The position numbers and the translations under genes are program-made. Of a DNA stretch of 64,000 nt, positions 18,952 through 29,945 are shown piece after piece. Source of the DNA: Emiliania huxleyi CCMP1516. Lineage: Eukaryota > Haptophyta > Isochrysidales > Noelaerhabdaceae. Under the pieces are notes generated by a model. The model ran no database searches, had not been told where the DNA came from, and worked only from the letters and a program-made list of their open reading frames with translations. The DNA lies in NCBI RefSeq assembly GCF_000372725.1, contig NW_005201269.1:277249-341248 (forward strand), read 5' to 3'. Each line of letters starts with the position of its first letter. The stretch's first letter is position 1.

Positions 18952-21363
18952 ATGCCCGCCTCGCGCGCCGCGCTTCGCACGCCGCCTCCACCGCCGTCTG
19001 CTGACAGCGCGCCGGGTGTCGAAGTCCCAAAGAACGTCCTCAAGGCGGCCGAGAACGGCCGATTGGGAGCGGTGCGATTGTGGCTGAATGAAGGCGGGAA
19101 GGCCGACACTCTCGCTAAGTTGCCCTCTGAGGTCAGCGGCCGTCCGATTCCATGCACCCTGCTGATGCTCGCCGCGCAGCACGGGTACGCGCAGATTGTC
19201 GAGCTCCTCCTGAAGCGTGGCGCCGACATCAACTTGCAAACCAGTCTCGGCACCACTGCGCTCAGCACTGCCGCCTACTACGGCCGCGAGCGAATGGTGG
19301 AGATGCTGCTGCAGCACGGTGCGGAGATCGGGACGGCGCTGGTATATTCCGCCCACGGCGGCAAAGAGCGGGTGGTCGATCTGCTGCTGCGGCGTGGCGC
19401 GGAGATCGACCTGCAAGACAAGAATGGTGGCACCGCGCTGATGCTCGCCGTCTGCTTCAACCGCCCCGCCGTCGTGCTCCGCCTGCTGCGGGCGGGCGCG
19501 GACATGACGTTGCGCGACGTGAACGGCTTTTCGGCGCTGCAGTGGGCCAAGGAGAAGGGCCACGCCGAGTGCGACCAGGCCTTCAAGACGTACCTCGGGG
19601 AGGTGGCGGCGGCGGGCCGGAGCAAGGCGCCGTCGGCCGAGGCAGGCGGCGCAGGCGCGGCGGGTGCGAGTGCCGCGGCCTCTGCTCCGAGCGGCGAGGG
19701 TGGCGCGGAGGCCAAGCCGAGCGGCGGTGCGGTGCCAGAGGAGGTTGTGGACGCGGCTGGGCGAGGCGATGAGGCGTCGGTGCTGGCGTGGGTCGACGGC
19801 GGCGGGCAGGTCGACGCGGCGTTCGTGTGCGTCTATTCGGACGGCCCTGTGAACGGCATGACGCTGCTGATACTCGCAATGATCTGCGGCCATGAGGAGT
19901 TGGTCGAGGCGCTGCTCCAGCGCGGCGCGGATGTCTCGTTGCCGAACAGCAATGGCGACACCGCGCTGAATCTCGCCGCCGGGAATGGCCACGAGAAGCT
20001 GGTCGAGTTGGCGTTGCGGCACGGCGCGGAGATCAACGAGCGAAGCGAGTTTGGCATCACTGCACTGATAAACGCCGCCGGCAGAGGCCAGGAGAAAGTG
20101 GTCGACACGCTGATCCGGCACGGCGCGGCGATTGACCAGCAGGCCATCGACGGCGACACCGCACTGATTCGGGCCGCTTTCTTCGGCCACCTCGCCGCCG
20201 TGCTCCGCCTGCTGCGTGCGGGCGCCGACCCGAAGCTGTGCACTACGAGTGGCAAGACCGCGCTGCAGTGGGCCAAGGAGCAGGGCCACACCAAGTGCGT
20301 GCGCGCCCTCGAGGAGCATGCGGCGGCCGAAAAGGCGGCGGAGAAGGCGGCGAAGAAGGCGGCGGAGGCGGCGGAGAAGGCGGCGGCGGAGGCGGCGTGG
20401 GCCGCGGGAGCGTCGGAGAGGGCGGCGCAGAGGGCGGCGGAGGAGAAGGAGGCGGCGCGGCACGCCGAGGAGCTGCTGGCGGAGGTCGAGGCGGAGAAGC
20501 GCGCCAAGGGGAAGAAGGGCAAGAAGAAGAAGAAGAAGGGCGGCGGGGCGGGCGCAGCTGCTGGGCCGTCGCAGGAACCCGAGGAGGTTGCCGAGGCGCC
20601 GTCGGAGGCAGACGCAGCCGAGGCGGCGAAGAAGGCCGAGGAGGTGAGGCTTCTCCTGCTTCTCGAGCAGCTCACCGAGGAGAGGATCCGGTTCGGCATC
20701 ACGGCGGAGAGCCAGGCCGCGGCGTCGGCCGAGGTGGCCGAGGCGTCACGCTTGGCCGAGGAGGCGGAGGAGGCGGAGGAGGAGGCGGAGGAGGAGGAGG
20801 AGGCCGAGACAGCGGCCGTGGCGGCGCTGGCTGTGGCCAAGGCTGTACGGGCGGAGTCCAGGGCGGCGGAGGAGGCGGCCAGGGCGGCGATGGACGAGGT
20901 CGTGGCGGCGCTGGAGGAGGCTAGGCGATGGAGAAGGCCACGGCGGCGCGTGCGGGGGACGAGACGGCGTTTGAGGAGGCGGCGGCCGCTGCAGAGGCAA
21001 GGGGTGCTGCTGCGGCCGCTGCAAGGGCCAGGGCGGCTGCCGCCAGGATGGCAGCGGAGGCGGCCCAGCGCTCATAGCGCGAGCTGCTCAGAAGAGGCGC
21101 GTGGCCACCTCTCTGCGAACTCTCTGGGTGGAGTTTGGGAGCTTCCATCGAGGACGCGCTCGCCGGAGGTTCATCATGCACAGATTTGTGTGTTTGGTGT
21201 TGTCGCTGTTCACTGGAGCCGGGGAGGTCGAGGGCGGGGGGGTGGTGCCTTGTGGGGCCGCGCGGGGAAAACCGGTGCCGGACACTGTGAGCGGCGCCGC
21301 CGTCCGCCCGCGCCACGGCGCCACGCGCGCGGGGCCGGCCGGGTTCGCGTTTTGTGGAGATGA
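18952..21363 (+). CDS. Ankyrin-repeat protein with charged coiled-coil tail, C-terminus probably frameshifted
   Basis: Two ankyrin blocks (about residues 25-215 and 265-460) with repeats of the type GTTALSTAAYYGRERMVEML and HGAEINERSEFGITALINAA. They are followed by an Ala/Glu/Lys-rich helical region with AEKRAKGKKGKKKKKKGG. Ankyrin blocks bind other proteins; no enzyme domain is present. The start at 18952 is the first ATG in frame. From about 20920 the frame becomes Arg-rich and unlike protein, whereas the paralogous gene at 21410 continues as GDETAFEEAAAATEARRAAA in what is another frame here (that frame ends at 21077). So a single-base change or an unrecognised intron near 20920-20935 has altered the C terminus. 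Confidence 0.75.
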   Translation: MPASRAALRTPPPPPSADSAPGVEVPKNVLKAAENGRLGAVRLWLNEGGKADTLAKLPSEVSGRPIPCTLLMLAAQHGYAQIVELLLKRGADINLQTSLGTTALSTAAYYGRERMVEMLLQHGAEIGTALVYSAHGGKERVVDLLLRRGAEIDLQDKNGGTALMLAVCFNRPAVVLRLLRAGADMTLRDVNGFSALQWAKEKGHAECDQAFKTYLGEVAAAGRSKAPSAEAGGAGAAGASAAASAPSGEGGAEAKPSGGAVPEEVVDAAGRGDEASVLAWVDGGGQVDAAFVCVYSDGPVNGMTLLILAMICGHEELVEALLQRGADVSLPNSNGDTALNLAAGNGHEKLVELALRHGAEINERSEFGITALINAAGRGQEKVVDTLIRHGAAIDQQAIDGDTALIRAAFFGHLAAVLRLLRAGADPKLCTTSGKTALQWAKEQGHTKCVRALEEHAAAEKAAEKAAKKAAEAAEKAAAEAAWAAGASERAAQRAAEEKEAARHAEELLAEVEAEKRAKGKKGKKKKKKGGGAGAAAGPSQEPEEVAEAPSEADAAEAAKKAEEVRLLLLLEQLTEERIRFGITAESQAAASAEVAEASRLAEEAEEAEEEAEEEEEAETAAVAALAVAKAVRAESRAAEEAARAAMDEVVAALEEARRWRRPRRRVRGTRRRLRRRRPLQRQGVLLRPLQGPGRLPPGWQRRRPSAHSASCSEEARGHLSANSLGGVWELPSRTRSPEVHHAQICVFGVVAVHWSRGGRGRGGGALWGRAGKTGAGHCERRRRPPAPRRHARGAGRVRVLWR

Positions 21364-21409
21364 TCTATATTAAATAAATAAATAAAACGGTCAAACTCTG
21401 AGACGAGAT

Positions 21410-22885
21410 GTGGGTGCTGAGCCGAGCGGCGGCGGGGCGGTGCCAAAGGAGGTTGTGGCAGCGGCTCGGCGAGGCGAGGAGGCGGCGGTGCTGATTTGGC
21501 TTGACGGCGGCGGGCGGGTCGATGCGACGTTCGTGCACGTCTTTTCGAACGGCCCTGAGAGCGGCATGACGCAGCTGATGATCGCAATGATGAGGGGCCA
21601 CGAGGAGTTGGCCGAGGCGCTGCTCCAGCGCGGCGCGGATGCCTCGTTGCAGTCTAGCGATGGCGCCACCGCGCTGAGTAACGCCGCCTTGAATGGCCAC
21701 GAGAAGCTGGTCGAGTTGGCGTTACGGCACGGCGCGGAGATCAACCTTCAGTGCCACTACGGCAACACTGCACTGATTTGGGCCGCTTACCGTGGCCACT
21801 CCGCCGCCCTCCTCTGCTTGCTGCGGGCGGGCGCAGACATGACGCTGCGCACTACGGATGGCTGGACCGCGCTGCAGCTTGCCATGAACAAGGGCCACAC
21901 TGAGTGCGTGCGCGCCCTCGCGGAGCATGCGGCGGCCAACAAGGCGGCGGAGAAGGCGGCGGCGGAGGCGGCGTGGGCCGCGGGAGCGGCGGAGAGGGCG
22001 GCGCAGAGGGCGGCGGAGGAGAAGGAGGCGGCGCGGCACGCCAAGGAGCTGCTGGCGGAGGTCGAGGCGGAGAAGCGCGCCAAGGGCAAGAAGGGCAAGA
22101 AGAAGAAGAAGAAGGGCGGCGGGGCGGGCGGGGCTGCGGGGCCGTCGCAGGAGCCCGAGGAGGTTGCCGAGGCGCCGTCGGAGGCAGACGCAGCCGAGGC
22201 GGCAAAGAAGGCCGAGGAGGTGAGGATCCTCCTGCTTCTCGAGACGCTCACCGAGGTGGCCGAGGCGGCGCGCTTGGCCGAGGAGGCGGAGGCGGCGGAG
22301 GAGGAGGCGGAGGAGGAGGAGGAGGCCGAGGCATCGGCTGAGGCGGCGCTGGGTGTGGCCAAGGCTGCACGGGCGGAGTCCAGGGCGGCGCAGGCGGAGG
22401 CCAGGGCGGCGTTTGAGGAGGCGAAGGCGGCGCTGAGCGGGGCCGACTCGGCTGTTGAGGGGGACGAGACGGCGTTTGAGGAGGCGGCGGCCGCGACAGA
22501 GGCGAGGCGTGCTGCTGCAGCCGCTGCGAGGGCCAGGGCGACTGCCGCCAGGATGGCAGCGGAGGCGGCCGAGCGCTCATGCGCGAGCTGCTCAGAAGAA
22601 GCGCGTGGCCACCATCCTTCCTGCGGACTCTCTGGGTGGAGCTTGGGCGCTTCTGTCGAGGACACGCTCGCCGGAGGGTCATCATGCACCGCAACTGTGT
22701 GCGCGGTGACGGTTGTCGTTGTTCGTTTGAGACGTGGAGCTCAGAGCTGGTGGGGCGTGAACCGGGCCCGCGGGGCCGGACGCCGCGCGCCGCCCGGGGG
22801 CGGCGGCGGGCGGCCTGGCCGCGGTGCTCGGGGAGTGGCGCGAGATTGTGTGACCGTGACGTGCGTTCCAAATTTGCAATATTAA
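21410..22885 (+). pseudogene. Truncated tandem duplicate of the ankyrin gene
   Basis: It corresponds to the second half of the upstream gene, from GGAVPKEVVAAARRGEEAAV through the coiled-coil region and even the 3' flank (SCASCSEEARGHH). The duplicated stretch is roughly 19720-21220 against 21425-22735. The N-terminal ankyrin block is missing and the frame has no ATG before the repeats, so it either is a broken copy or uses an unseen 5' exon. It may also be part of a longer spliced gene. An ATTAAATAAATAAATAAAA stretch at 21370-21388 sits at the junction. Confidence 0.6.
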
Positions 22886-23534
22886 ATCCGTTACTTCCAG
22901 GCGCCGGGGCCGGGCGCCGTGGTGGGCGCCGTGGCGGTGGAGGCCACGGTGGCGGCGCCGGGGCCGGGGGCCGTGGTGCGCTGGTGGGCGCCGTCCGTGG
23001 CGGCCATGTGACGACGAGAGCGACTGGATACCCGCGGCCGGACTCCATCCGGCACGCGTCGCTGGGCGCTCAGAGCCGCGTCCCCTGCTCGCCACGAACG
23101 ACCCCGACGCCCAAGGCGCCCGAATCGAACGACAGGCGGCACGCGAAGACTGGTTGCAATCCCGCCGACCGCCAGGCCGCGGGATGATGTGCGCGGGGTC
23201 TTGTAGTGGGTCTCGGAAGCTCCACCGTAAAAAAATAAAAAAAGTGACGCGAACCGGACGGACGTCAAGGTGCGAGACGCTGCTCAGGACTCGGTGTTGA
23301 GCACAAGTGCGTCGTCCGATCAGCCGTCGCGGCACCTGCTCGTCTCCTGCCCTCACGCACTCGCACACGTCCACGCACACGCACACACGTCGGCTTGCAC
23401 CAACACACGGTGCTTCTTCGGGCGCCGCGAAAACCGCTCTCTCTCTCTCTCTCTCTCGGCCTTCCGGTGGCGCCGTCAGCGAGCGCCGTTGCCGTCTCAT
23501 TGCTTCCTCAGGCGCCCAACGACTCGCCCTCTCA
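22886..23534. other. Intergenic, with GC-rich short repeats
   Basis: GGGCGCCGTGG-type units are repeated over 22900-22995. A CT dinucleotide run lies at 23440-23459, 75 bases before the myosin start. No gene is recognised. Confidence 0.6.
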
Positions 23535-26500
23535 ATGGGTGCCGAGGACTACCTCACCGATGGTGCCGTCCCACGGGAGCCGGGAGCGAGCGATACTCCC
23601 GACCTCGGTGCGGCAGACACGATCGACACCGAGTTTGTCCGTGAGAAGATCAAGAACCGTCACCTGCACGACGCCATCTACACGCGGTGCGGTTCGGTCA
23701 TGATTGTGACCAACCCCTTCAAAAAGATGAACCTCTTCAGCAATGCGATCCTCGAGCAGTACAAGAATGCTCCGGTGCTGACGGAGCTGCCGCCGCACAC
23801 GTTCGCCGTCGCCTCGACCGCTCACAGAGGCATGGTGCAGGAGGGCCTGAGCCAGGCCATCATCGTCAGCGGCGAGTCGGGAGCGGGCAAGACCGAGTCG
23901 GCCCGCCACATGATGCTTTACCTGAGGTATGTTTGCCAGACGAGCGAGGAGCTCGAGACGCGCCTCTACGGCTCGGACCCAATCACCGAGGCGTTCGGGT
24001 GCGCAAAGACGGTTCGCAACGACAACTCGTCGCGGATGGGCAAGTTCACCACCCTCAACTTCGACTCGGGCTCAAAGATTCAGGTCCGCCTCCCGGCCTC
24101 CAGACCTCCCAACACTGCGCGCCGCTGACATGCCCACGCTCACGTCGCAGGGCGCCACTCTCAACACCTACCTGCTCGAGAAGACCCGCGTGACGACGCC
24201 GGGGCCAGGTCGGACGGGCCGAGATCGGCCCGACACATCGTCCGAGATTAGCGGCGGCGGCTGTCCGGCAAGCCTGCGGCCACGGGCGCGCCGCCACCCG
24301 CCGCGCCTCCCTCTGCGCAGGCGAGCGCGCGTACCACGCCTTTTACGCGCTGCTGCGGAGCGGCGAGGCTGACCGCGTCTCGTCGCTCAAGCTGACGACC
24401 GAGCCCGCCGACTACTTTTACCTCAACAACAACGGGGCGCACACGGGCGAGCCGGGTGGCAAGCGGACCGACAAGATGCTCTGGGATGAGCTCGACGAGG
24501 CGCTCAAGGCGGGCGGCTGGACGGCCGACGGGCTGACCGAGCTGTGGGCGCTGGTCGCCGCCTGCCTCCACACGGGCAACATCAACTTCGACCCGGCAAA
24601 GACGGACACGGCGACCATCACGGCTGACTCCGCCAAATGGGTAGAGAACGTCGAGGCCGTGCTGGGCCTCCCGGGGGGCGTGCTTCCAAAGGTGCTGACC
24701 AAGATGAAGATGAAGGTTGGCACCGAGATGATGGACAAGGACCTCACCGTCGCCAAGGCCGTGGACACGCGCGACGCGTTGGCCAAGGGCATCTTCTCGC
24801 GGCTCTTCGACAAGCTGATCGAGCAGATCAACACGTCGATGGCCGAGGCCAAGGGCTGCGACCGCAACGCGACCATCAAGAATGTCATCGGTATCGTCGA
24901 CATCTTTGGCTTCGAGATCTTCGAGAAGAACTCGATGGAGCAGCTGTGCATCAACTTTGCCAACGAGAAGCTGCAGGCGCTCTTCACCAAGACCGTCTTC
25001 GCCGAGACCATGAAGGCGTACAAGGAGGAGGGCATCGACGTGGCAGACATCACGTACAGCGACAACGCCAACCTCATCAAGACGTTCGAGACGCCAAAGA
25101 CGGGCCTCTTCGGCCTCCTCACCGAGGAGTGCATCCTGCCAAAGGGCACGGACGAGGGCTTCACCGAGAAGGTGATGGCGACGCACGGCAAGGGCGGCAT
25201 CATCTTCCGGATGAAGGGCGTCGGCCCAAAGGAGGGCTTCGGCCTCAACCACTTTGCCGGTCAGGTCAACTACGGCACCAAGGCCTGGCTCGACAAGAAC
25301 CGCGACCCGATGAGCGGCGACCTGGTCCAGCTGATGCTCTCCGCGGACAACAAGCTCCTCAAGGAGCTCTTCACGGAGAAGCAGGAGGCCGACGCGGGCG
25401 GCGGCGGCGGCAAGAAGAAGTCGCCAAAGTTCAAGGGCGTGATGGACACCTTCACGGCGCAGCTCAACGACCTCAACGGCACGCTCGAGAAGTGCGCGCT
25501 CCACTTTGTCCGCTGCTTCAAGACCAACGACCAGAAGAAGAAGGAGTTCAACGAGGACGAGGTGGTGATGCGGCAGCTGCAGACGTCCGGCGTGCTAGAC
25601 GCGCTCCGCGTGTCGCGCGAGGGCTACCCCGACCGGATGATCTTCGAGACCTTCAGCTCGCAGTACATCGCGGTGCCCGGCCTCAAGACGGCCGCAGAGC
25701 TCGCCCCCAAGCCGCCCAAGGAGCGGGTCGACACGCTGCTCGAGCGGCTCGAGGTGCCCAAGGAGAAGTTTCGCTCCGGCAAGACGCGCGTCTTCTTTGC
25801 CGCCGGCGTGCTCGACGGGCTCCGCGCGAAGCGGACCGCGATGCAGGCCAAGATCGCCACCGAGATCCAGCGGGTGGGCCGCGGCCTCGTCGCCCGCGCA
25901 AAGGCGCGCGAGCTGCGCAAGATCCGCGAGGCGGCGCTGCAGGCGATGGTCGCCGCGACACCGGGGGAGGACATCGAGGCGCTGCGCACGGCCATCAAGG
26001 GCGCCAAGGACGCCGGCCTCCCGAACTATCCCGCTGGCAAGGCCAAGTTCGACGAGGCGGAGAAGCGGCTCGCCACGCTCGAGGCGGAGCTCAAGGCGCG
26101 CAAGGAGGCGGAGGCGGCGCTCGAGGCGGCCGTCGCCGGGACGGACATCCCGGCGCTCGAGGCGGCGCTCAAGAAGGCGGTCGACTGCAAGTCGGACAAC
26201 AAGCCGCTGATCGAGCGCGGCGAGAAGCGCGTCGAGTTCCTCAAGGAGGAGGAGCGGCGCGCCGAGGAGGAGCGGAAGCGGAAGGAGGAGGAGGAGAGGA
26301 AGCTGGCCGAGCTCAAGGCGGCGGCGGAGAAGGACGCCTCCAAGAAGGCGGAGCTCGAGGCCGCCCAGGCCGCCGCCGCGGAGGCGGAGAAGAAGTCAGC
26401 CGCCGAGGCGGCCGCGCGCGAGGCTGCGGCGGCGGGCGGGGACGCGGCGATCGTGGCGCAGGCCGAGCAGGAGGCGGAGGCGGTCAAGGCGGAGGAGGAG

Positions 26501-28065
26501 GCGAAGCAGGTGGCGGAGGAGACGGCGCAGAAGACGCAGCTGGTCAAGTCGCAGAGCCGCATGCTCGCCGAGGCGAAGGCGGACCCCGAGCACGCCGCGG
26601 TGGCGGGCGACGCGGCGGCCAGCGCGGCGGCCAGCGCGGTGGCCAACGGCGCGGGATCGGACGAGGCGATCAAGGCGGGCATAGCGGCCGCGGAGGCGGC
26701 GGAGGCGGAGGCGCAGGAGCGGGCCATCCAGGAGAAGGCGCAGCTGCGTCGCGCGACGATCGACAAGCTGCGCAGCGAGGAGGTCAAGTTCCACTCGTTG
26801 CCGGAGGACGTGGTGGACTACGCCGACTACCTCGGGATGGACCTCAAGGAGGACCTCGGGCTGCTGTGGATCGCCGACGAGGCGCTGCGCGCGGACGACC
26901 CCGACGGCTGGATCGAGCGCGAGGGGCCGACGGGCGACCACTACTACGAGCACGAAGTGACGGGCCAGGTGCTCTACTCGCACCCGCTCGACTACCAGTT
27001 CCAGCAGCTCTACCTCGAGGAGAAGAAGAAGGGCGGAAGCGGGCAGCTGGGGAGGCGAAACTCGGACGACGACGACGACGACATGGCGCCGCCGAAGCAG
27101 GCGCGCAGCAGCAGTCGCGCCGCCCTGCTGGCCGCCACGGGCCCGGTGGGCAGCGCGGACGACGTGTTGCGGCGCGTGCAGCGGCTGCTGGGCACGACGC
27201 GGAGCGACGAGCTGCGGCAGCTGCTCATTCAGCCGTCGCTGTGCAAGACGCCCGTGCGCTGCTTTGTGATCCGGCACAAGTCGTTCATGGGCACCCCCCG
27301 CTTCGACTTCTTCATGTCCATCTCGCGCACCGACGACATGTACTGCTTCACGGCGAAGAAGTGGCCCCTCGGGATCAACAAGGGCTGCTACTACTCCATC
27401 TCGCTCGACCAGGAGGAGGCGAAGCGGTCCAAGGCGAGCACGCTCGAGTCGGGCGCCTTTGTCGGCAAGGTCCGCTCCGACAAGAAGTCGCTCGACTACA
27501 CCCTGTACGACGACGGCACCTCGCCCGACGGAAAGGACAAGGGCGGCACCTCGGTGCTGCGCCACGAGCTGCTGCACATAAACTTTTCGAACTCGCTGCG
27601 CAACCGCGACCCAGGCGCCATGACGGTGGTCCTGCCCGAGGTGGACAGCGACGGCAGCTTCGAGAGCGTGCAGCCGAGGCATCACACGGAGGGGCTCGAG
27701 GCGCTGCTCAAGCGCGGCGAGAAGGGCGGGCTGCTCGAGCTCAAGAACCGGCAGCCAAAGTGGAACGCGTCGAGCAACATGTACGTCCTCGACTTCCACG
27801 GCCGCGCCTCGCTCCCCTCGTGCAGAAACGTCCAGCTGGCGCCAAAGGCGCGCGCGCGCGGTCCGGGCTGCGCGCGCCGCTGCCTGAAGCGCTCTCACCC
27901 GCCCGCCACCTCCGCCCGCCTCAGGCCAAGGAGAGCGACGTCTGCTTCCTGATGGGCAAGGTGGAGGAGAACCGCTTCAACATCGACTTCAAGGCGCCCT
28001 TCTCGGCCATGCAGGCGTTTGCGACCGCGATCATCATCTTTGACAACAGCTCCGGCGCCTTTTGA
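23535..28065 (+). CDS. Myosin heavy chain with WW and C-terminal Tubby domains; three introns
   Basis: Actin-based motor. Proposed exons: 23535-24083, 24151-24208, 24321-27847 and 27925-28065, giving 1424 residues. The motor (about 30-700) has the P-loop GESGAGKT at 113-120, switch I NDNSSRMGKF, switch II DIFGFEIFEKNS, and CFKTND before the converter; there is no N-terminal SH3-like subdomain. One IQ-like segment (IQRVGRGLVARAKAREL) follows, then about 300 residues of Ala/Glu/Lys-rich helix. Next is a WW-like domain (about 1062-1095: DGWIEREGPTGDHYYEHEV) and a Tubby C-terminal domain (about 1173-1424: TPRFDFFMSI, NMYVLDFHGRAS, FNIDFKAPFSAMQAFA). Tubby domains bind phosphoinositides, so the tail may attach to membrane. 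The last intron (27848-27924) has a GC donor; splicing there is needed to complete the Tubby fold. Confidence 0.85.
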
Positions 28066-28500
28066 AAGGCCCGTCCGAGGCCGGGATATGGCTGGGCCTG
28101 GCCATATCGTTCGCCGTCAGCCTGCACGCAACGCCGCACACTCGACTCTACGCCGTCGAGACGGGCCTCCGCCTCCTCTTAAGCATAGCCCTAGACCCTG
28201 TACCCTCTAATGCTATTCTGCGCCGCGCCCCCCGTGCGTGAGTCCGCAGGCTTTGTGCCTCCTGTCTTACGGCACATACAGGGGCGCTGCCGGCCCCCGC
28301 GCACCGCGCACGCTGTGCTCTTCCGGCCTCGCTCCTCCATGTTTGTGGCGTGATGTATCTTCCATGTTGGGCTGTGCGAGGGGTTTACGTTTTGTTTAAG
28401 TGCTGAAGAAGGATAAAACAGCGAGATCGCGCAAACGCGCGCTTCAGATCCTGGCGCCTCCAGCCACGTACATAAGAGAGTACGAGATGGCACACAGAGG
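28066..28500. other. Intergenic between convergent genes, nothing recognised
   Basis: 3' ends of the myosin (plus) and TAF9 (minus) genes face each other. No element is seen. Confidence 0.6.
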
Positions 28501-29094
28501 CTAGTCCCAGAGCTCATCGTCATCAAGCGCCTCTGCCATGGCCGCATCGCCGCTCCCCTCCCGGGCTGGCTGCGCGGGCGCGAGCGCGTCGGTCGCCGCC
28601 TGCGCTGCCCCGAGGTGGATTGGTATCCTCGGGCCCGCCGACTTGGGCCGGACGGGCGGCTCGGCACCGCTGCGCAGCTGAGACGGCGTCTCGTCCTCCG
28701 CCGCCTCCACCGCCGGCGCGCGCGGCACCAGATCGTAGTTCGCGGCGAGCAGACAGAACTTTTGAGGCGGAAGCTGGATGCCAGACGTGCTGGTCGGCGC
28801 GGCGGGCAGCGGCTGGCCGTTGCGCTCGCGCGCAAGCCACTCAAGGAAGGGCGCCGAGGTGACCTGCGCCTCTGCAGACTTGAGCCTGCACGCCAGTCTG
28901 ACGTCCTCGCACTCCACCGCCGTGCGGCCCGCGTGCGCCGCGTAGTCTGCGCCTTCCGAAAAGACCTCGGCGCAATGAGCGTGCATGAAGGTGAGGAGCT
29001 GGTGGAGGACGCCCGGCTCGTAGTCGGTCACACCCATCGAGCGCAGGATCTCGTCGACGGTCGCGGCGTCGCGCGGCGCGCCGGAGCTCGACAT
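28501..29094 (-). CDS. TAF9: TFIID/SAGA subunit TAF9
   Basis: Histone-fold subunit shared by TFIID and SAGA-type coactivators, pairing with TAF6. The reading follows the family closely: APRDAATVDEILRSMGVTDY, EPGVLHQLLTFMHAHCAEVF, then TAVECEDVRLACRLKSA for the fold. After it comes the conserved GIQLPPQKFCLLAANYDLVP. The C-terminal 70 residues are low-complexity and acidic at the end (DDDELWD), as is common. The ATG at 29094 (197 residues) is preferred because the family starts just before the PRDA motif. An upstream in-frame ATG at 29133 would add 13 residues. Confidence 0.9.
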   Translation of the reverse strand: MSSSGAPRDAATVDEILRSMGVTDYEPGVLHQLLTFMHAHCAEVFSEGADYAAHAGRTAVECEDVRLACRLKSAEAQVTSAPFLEWLARERNGQPLPAAPTSTSGIQLPPQKFCLLAANYDLVPRAPAVEAAEDETPSQLRSGAEPPVRPKSAGPRIPIHLGAAQAATDALAPAQPAREGSGDAAMAEALDDDELWD

Positions 29095-29274
29095 GCGCCC
29101 ACCTCGCCGAGTTGTGGAAGAAAAAATCGACATATGAGTGTGGCGTACGGCTACCGTTCAACCGTCTTTCTTACCGTTCAACCGGTTGGGACATTCCGTC
29201 TCCATACCTGGCCGTCGTAACACATGACGCGACTTTGTGGACGCTGCTGAGCAGCGTCACATACTCCTAGACGT

Positions 29275-29810
29275 ATGGTTCTTGACCTGATGGACTATGG
29301 CATCAACTACAACACCAACACAAAGGATGCCTGCGCGTGGGACGCGTGGGAGGAGTTCTGCGGCGTGATGAACACCGCGCCGCTGCGGCAAGCGTCGTTC
29401 GTGCGAGAGTACCCCGCGCGAGAAAGCAAGCTGCTCGGTCTCTTCGTCCTTTGGATCTATCCCCGGCTGAAACCTCGGAGTCGCGCAGATCGCTGGGCCA
29501 AGCCGAGATCCGCCCTCGCCTACCCGCTGGCTATTATCCGCATCTTTCAGCGGTGGCAAGTCGTCCTCCCGAGCATCAAAAACGTGCGCGCGCAAGTTCG
29601 CGGACTCCTACGCGTGGCGGTCAATGTCTTCGGGCTGGGGTTTCTCGCGCCGCGACGCAAGGAGCCTTTCACCATGGACATGCTGCGCGCGGTCTGCGCC
29701 ATCCCGAATGGCGCTCGCGTCGGCGCGCACACGTGGCACGCCGAGTCGCCTATCACGATCCTCGTCACAGATCTGATGTGCTTTCTGCTGCGGACGGGGT
29801 TCCGTCCGTG
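29275..29810 (+). pseudogene. Tyrosine recombinase/integrase-like fragment, broken by a repeat
   Basis: From the ATG at 29275 the frame reads like the N-terminal part of an integrase-type recombinase of a DIRS or Crypton-like element: ACAWDAWEEFCGV, then SALAYPLAIIRIFQRW, KEPFTMDMLRAVCAI and LMCFLLRTGFRP. The last fits the segment where these proteins enter the catalytic domain (usually FLLRTGFR followed by SE). It then runs at 29810 into sequence also found at 5808-5895. The catalytic Arg-His-Arg-Tyr part is absent. Family assignment is from pattern only. Confidence 0.5.
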
Positions 29811-29893
29811 TGTGATCAGTGTCTACGGATGGGGTGTCTTTGGCTCACGCCAGGGCGCTCGTTGCTCCTCCGTCTCTTTGTATCTTCCATACT
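29810..29893 (+). repeat. Dispersed repeat (other copy 5808-5895)
   Basis: Same orientation as the first copy, lacking two short GA-rich insertions present there. Its edge is the break point of the recombinase frame. Confidence 0.75.
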
Positions 29894-29945
29894 GCGTTTA
29901 TCAGAAGACCAGTGTGGGCACCCAATTGCAAGTTCCAAGTACGAT

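Noticed and set aside
20216..20924. Arg-rich and Gly-rich frames overlapping the ankyrin gene
   Set aside because: They are other frames of GAG/GCG-rich coiled-coil codons with no start or family pattern of their own.
24637..28065. Second very long plus-strand frame overlapping the myosin, and a minus-strand frame at 26396-27898
   Set aside because: Both are shadows of the GC-rich myosin exon. Only the last 141 bases of the first (27925-28065) are coding, as the final exon.
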